From assembly GCA_013297575.1 (NCBI GenBank), contig JAAFHO010000009.1:1-23972 (forward strand): a DNA stretch of 23,972 nucleotides, read 5' to 3'. Below the pieces are notes generated by a model. It was not told where the DNA came from. It saw nothing but the letters and a program-made list of their open reading frames with translations, and ran no database searches. Below, piece by piece: positions 22,900 to 23,972 of the stretch (within the stretch, counting starts at the first letter, position 1; every line of letters begins with the position of its first letter). The position numbers and the translations under genes were made by a program. The DNA comes from Chitinophagales bacterium (lineage in GTDB: Bacteria; Bacteroidota; Bacteroidia; Chitinophagales; Saprospiraceae).

Positions 22900-23972
22900 T
22901 TAAACCGCCACTTTCCTTCGCCAATTGATATTCAATATAATAGCACCAAAAGCGATCAAAATTGCCACAACGACCAACCAACTGAAGATAAAAGTGAGCG
23001 ACATGAGTTTCAACACAATGAAAATCCCCGTTGCTATTCCACCCAATTGTCCCACGCCCCAATTACGCATGTATTTGGTATTGAACCAATTAGCGGCTAC
23101 AACGGATGTTATTACGGTCGCTAAAGCCATGGTTAAGATGTAGCCAAATAACAAAATAAGTCCGACTGGAATACCAATAACAGTAATAAAAGCAATAACC
23201 ATCGCAACGGGAACGCCCACAAGATAGAGAAAACCATAACCCAATGATTTCAAGGTTTTCGAAGAAACGGTATCGCTCGCCCGACGCATGGTTTTACTGA
23301 AAAAATATTGTGTAAGAAAAATCATCAACACAGCTGTCCCCAAATACCAAATTAAAGCCAGAAAGGACATCCATCCAACGTAGTACCAACGCCCGGTTTC
23401 TATTTTAAGGCTTGGGTCATAAGTGGCTTGTCCATTTTTCAAAGCGCGCTTGACATCCAAAGAACCGTTGGTATTCCAATAGCGGACATTATCGTTAAAT
23501 ACCGCGTTGTCGCCTATTTCAATATCGGGTGCTGATAATACGGATTTGCCCATCACGGTACCATTGACAATGAGGTTGCCGCCTTTACAATCCATGTCTT
23601 TTTCAACAATACCATTCATCGTAAACGTGCCAAAAGCCCCTCGAATATTGCCTGTGACGGTTCCATTTAAAGTGACCTCGCCGCCACTGGCAAGTAAATG
23701 GCCACCAATGGTCACATTTTTATCAATGGTAACCGTACCGCCCGTTATGACCAAATCACCTTTGATGTCGTTTTTGATATACACTGTTCCACCCGCACAA
23801 CGCACATCATCACCCGTATAACCGTTGAAAAAGACTGTACCACCTGCCAATAATATGTCATTTTGGATGGTATCATTGATCGTAATCGTACCGCCTGCGG
23901 TCACTAAATCGCCGTAAACAGGTGCTTCGATGGTGATCGTACCACCCGTCGCATATAGATTTTCACGAACGG
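22900..23972 (-). CDS. Bactofilin-like repeat protein with C-terminal membrane segments, N-terminus missing
   Basis: The reading frame stays open to the window edge (the visible part begins VRENLYATGG and no stop is met), so the N-terminus is missing; the GTG at 23904 is not a start. The visible part has about nine repeats of 17-19 residues, each with GGT and alternating hydrophobic residues (for example TAGGTITINDTIQNDIL), a right-handed beta-helix like that of bactofilins and polymer-forming proteins. After about 150 further residues it has four hydrophobic segments (WMSFLALIWYLGTAVLMIF, VPVAMVIAFITVIGIPVG and others), so the beta-helix is probably in the periplasm or cytoplasm of a membrane-anchored protein. 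It is the first visible gene of an operon with CPBP. Confidence 0.75.
   Translation of the reverse strand, partial: VRENLYATGGTITIEAPVYGDLVTAGGTITINDTIQNDILLAGGTVFFNGYTGDDVRCAGGTVYIKNDIKGDLVITGGTVTIDKNVTIGGHLLASGGEVTLNGTVTGNIRGAFGTFTMNGIVEKDMDCKGGNLIVNGTVMGKSVLSAPDIEIGDNAVFNDNVRYWNTNGSLDVKRALKNGQATYDPSLKIETGRWYYVGWMSFLALIWYLGTAVLMIFLTQYFFSKTMRRASDTVSSKTLKSLGYGFLYLVGVPVAMVIAFITVIGIPVGLILLFGYILTMALATVITSVVAANWFNTKYMRNWGVGQLGGIATGIFIVLKLMSLTFIFSWLVVVAILIAFGAIILNINWRRKVAV

Noticed and set aside
22883..23062. Upstream extension of the CPBP gene by 60 codons
   Set aside because: It lies over the end of the bactofilin-like gene in another frame and has no CPBP homology.
23902..23904. GTG as the start of the bactofilin-like gene
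   Set aside because: The frame remains open with further repeat units up to the window edge.

Overview
The window looks like chromosomal DNA of a Bacteroidota species, possibly Saprospiraceae-like (family level is a guess). Three things support the phylum. A secreted esterase carries a C-terminal type IX secretion (T9SS type A) sorting domain. Many genes are preceded by the Bacteroidota promoter element TAnnTTTG, and Shine-Dalgarno sequences are mostly absent. The gene content also fits: rpsF-rpsR-rplI, fused ThrA, DUF1080 proteins and tiny lipoproteins. No rRNA, tRNA, CRISPR array, transposase or phage gene was seen.

Layout. Bases 1-170 hold two small hairpins and a degenerate hexamer array. 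The minus strand from 182 to 8673 carries a secreted DUF1080 protein, a CNNM/CBS membrane protein overlapping panC, the ribosomal operon rpsF-rpsR-rplI with its terminator, and a two-gene unit of a DUF1080-PA14 protein followed by a beta-propeller/cytochrome c protein. The plus strand from 8960 to 13317 carries a large double-AAA+ ATPase of the CbxX/CfxQ type with a duplicated N-terminal domain, then a GH3-family adenylating enzyme. Minus-strand genes at 13387-15254 encode a helix-hairpin-helix protein and an aldose-1-epimerase-like protein. The plus strand from 15490 to 21661 carries a CBS-pair protein, the T9SS esterase, a 36-residue lipoprotein, thrA, an orphan protein and an NlpC/P60 lipoprotein. 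The last block (21751-23972, minus) is an operon: a bactofilin-like repeat membrane protein cut by the window edge, a CPBP protease and a small membrane protein.

How the genes may work together. The ribosomal block is a standard operon. The two DUF1080 proteins and the propeller/cytochrome protein suggest envelope sugar processing, possibly oxidative. PanC (pantothenate) and ThrA (aspartate-family amino acids) are housekeeping biosynthesis. NlpC/P60, CPBP and the bactofilin-like protein point to envelope maintenance. Most other links are simple adjacency.

The most unusual parts lie between genes. There is a nested-palindrome repeat family, with one fuller copy at 17133-17353 and one shorter copy at 4790-4888. 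A candidate small RNA or attenuated leader lies at 20814-20993. An 18-bp direct repeat brackets the helix-hairpin-helix gene. Two genes have their promoter element only 4-5 bases before the ATG, which predicts leaderless mRNAs. All calls were made by reading the sequence by eye; no database search was run.
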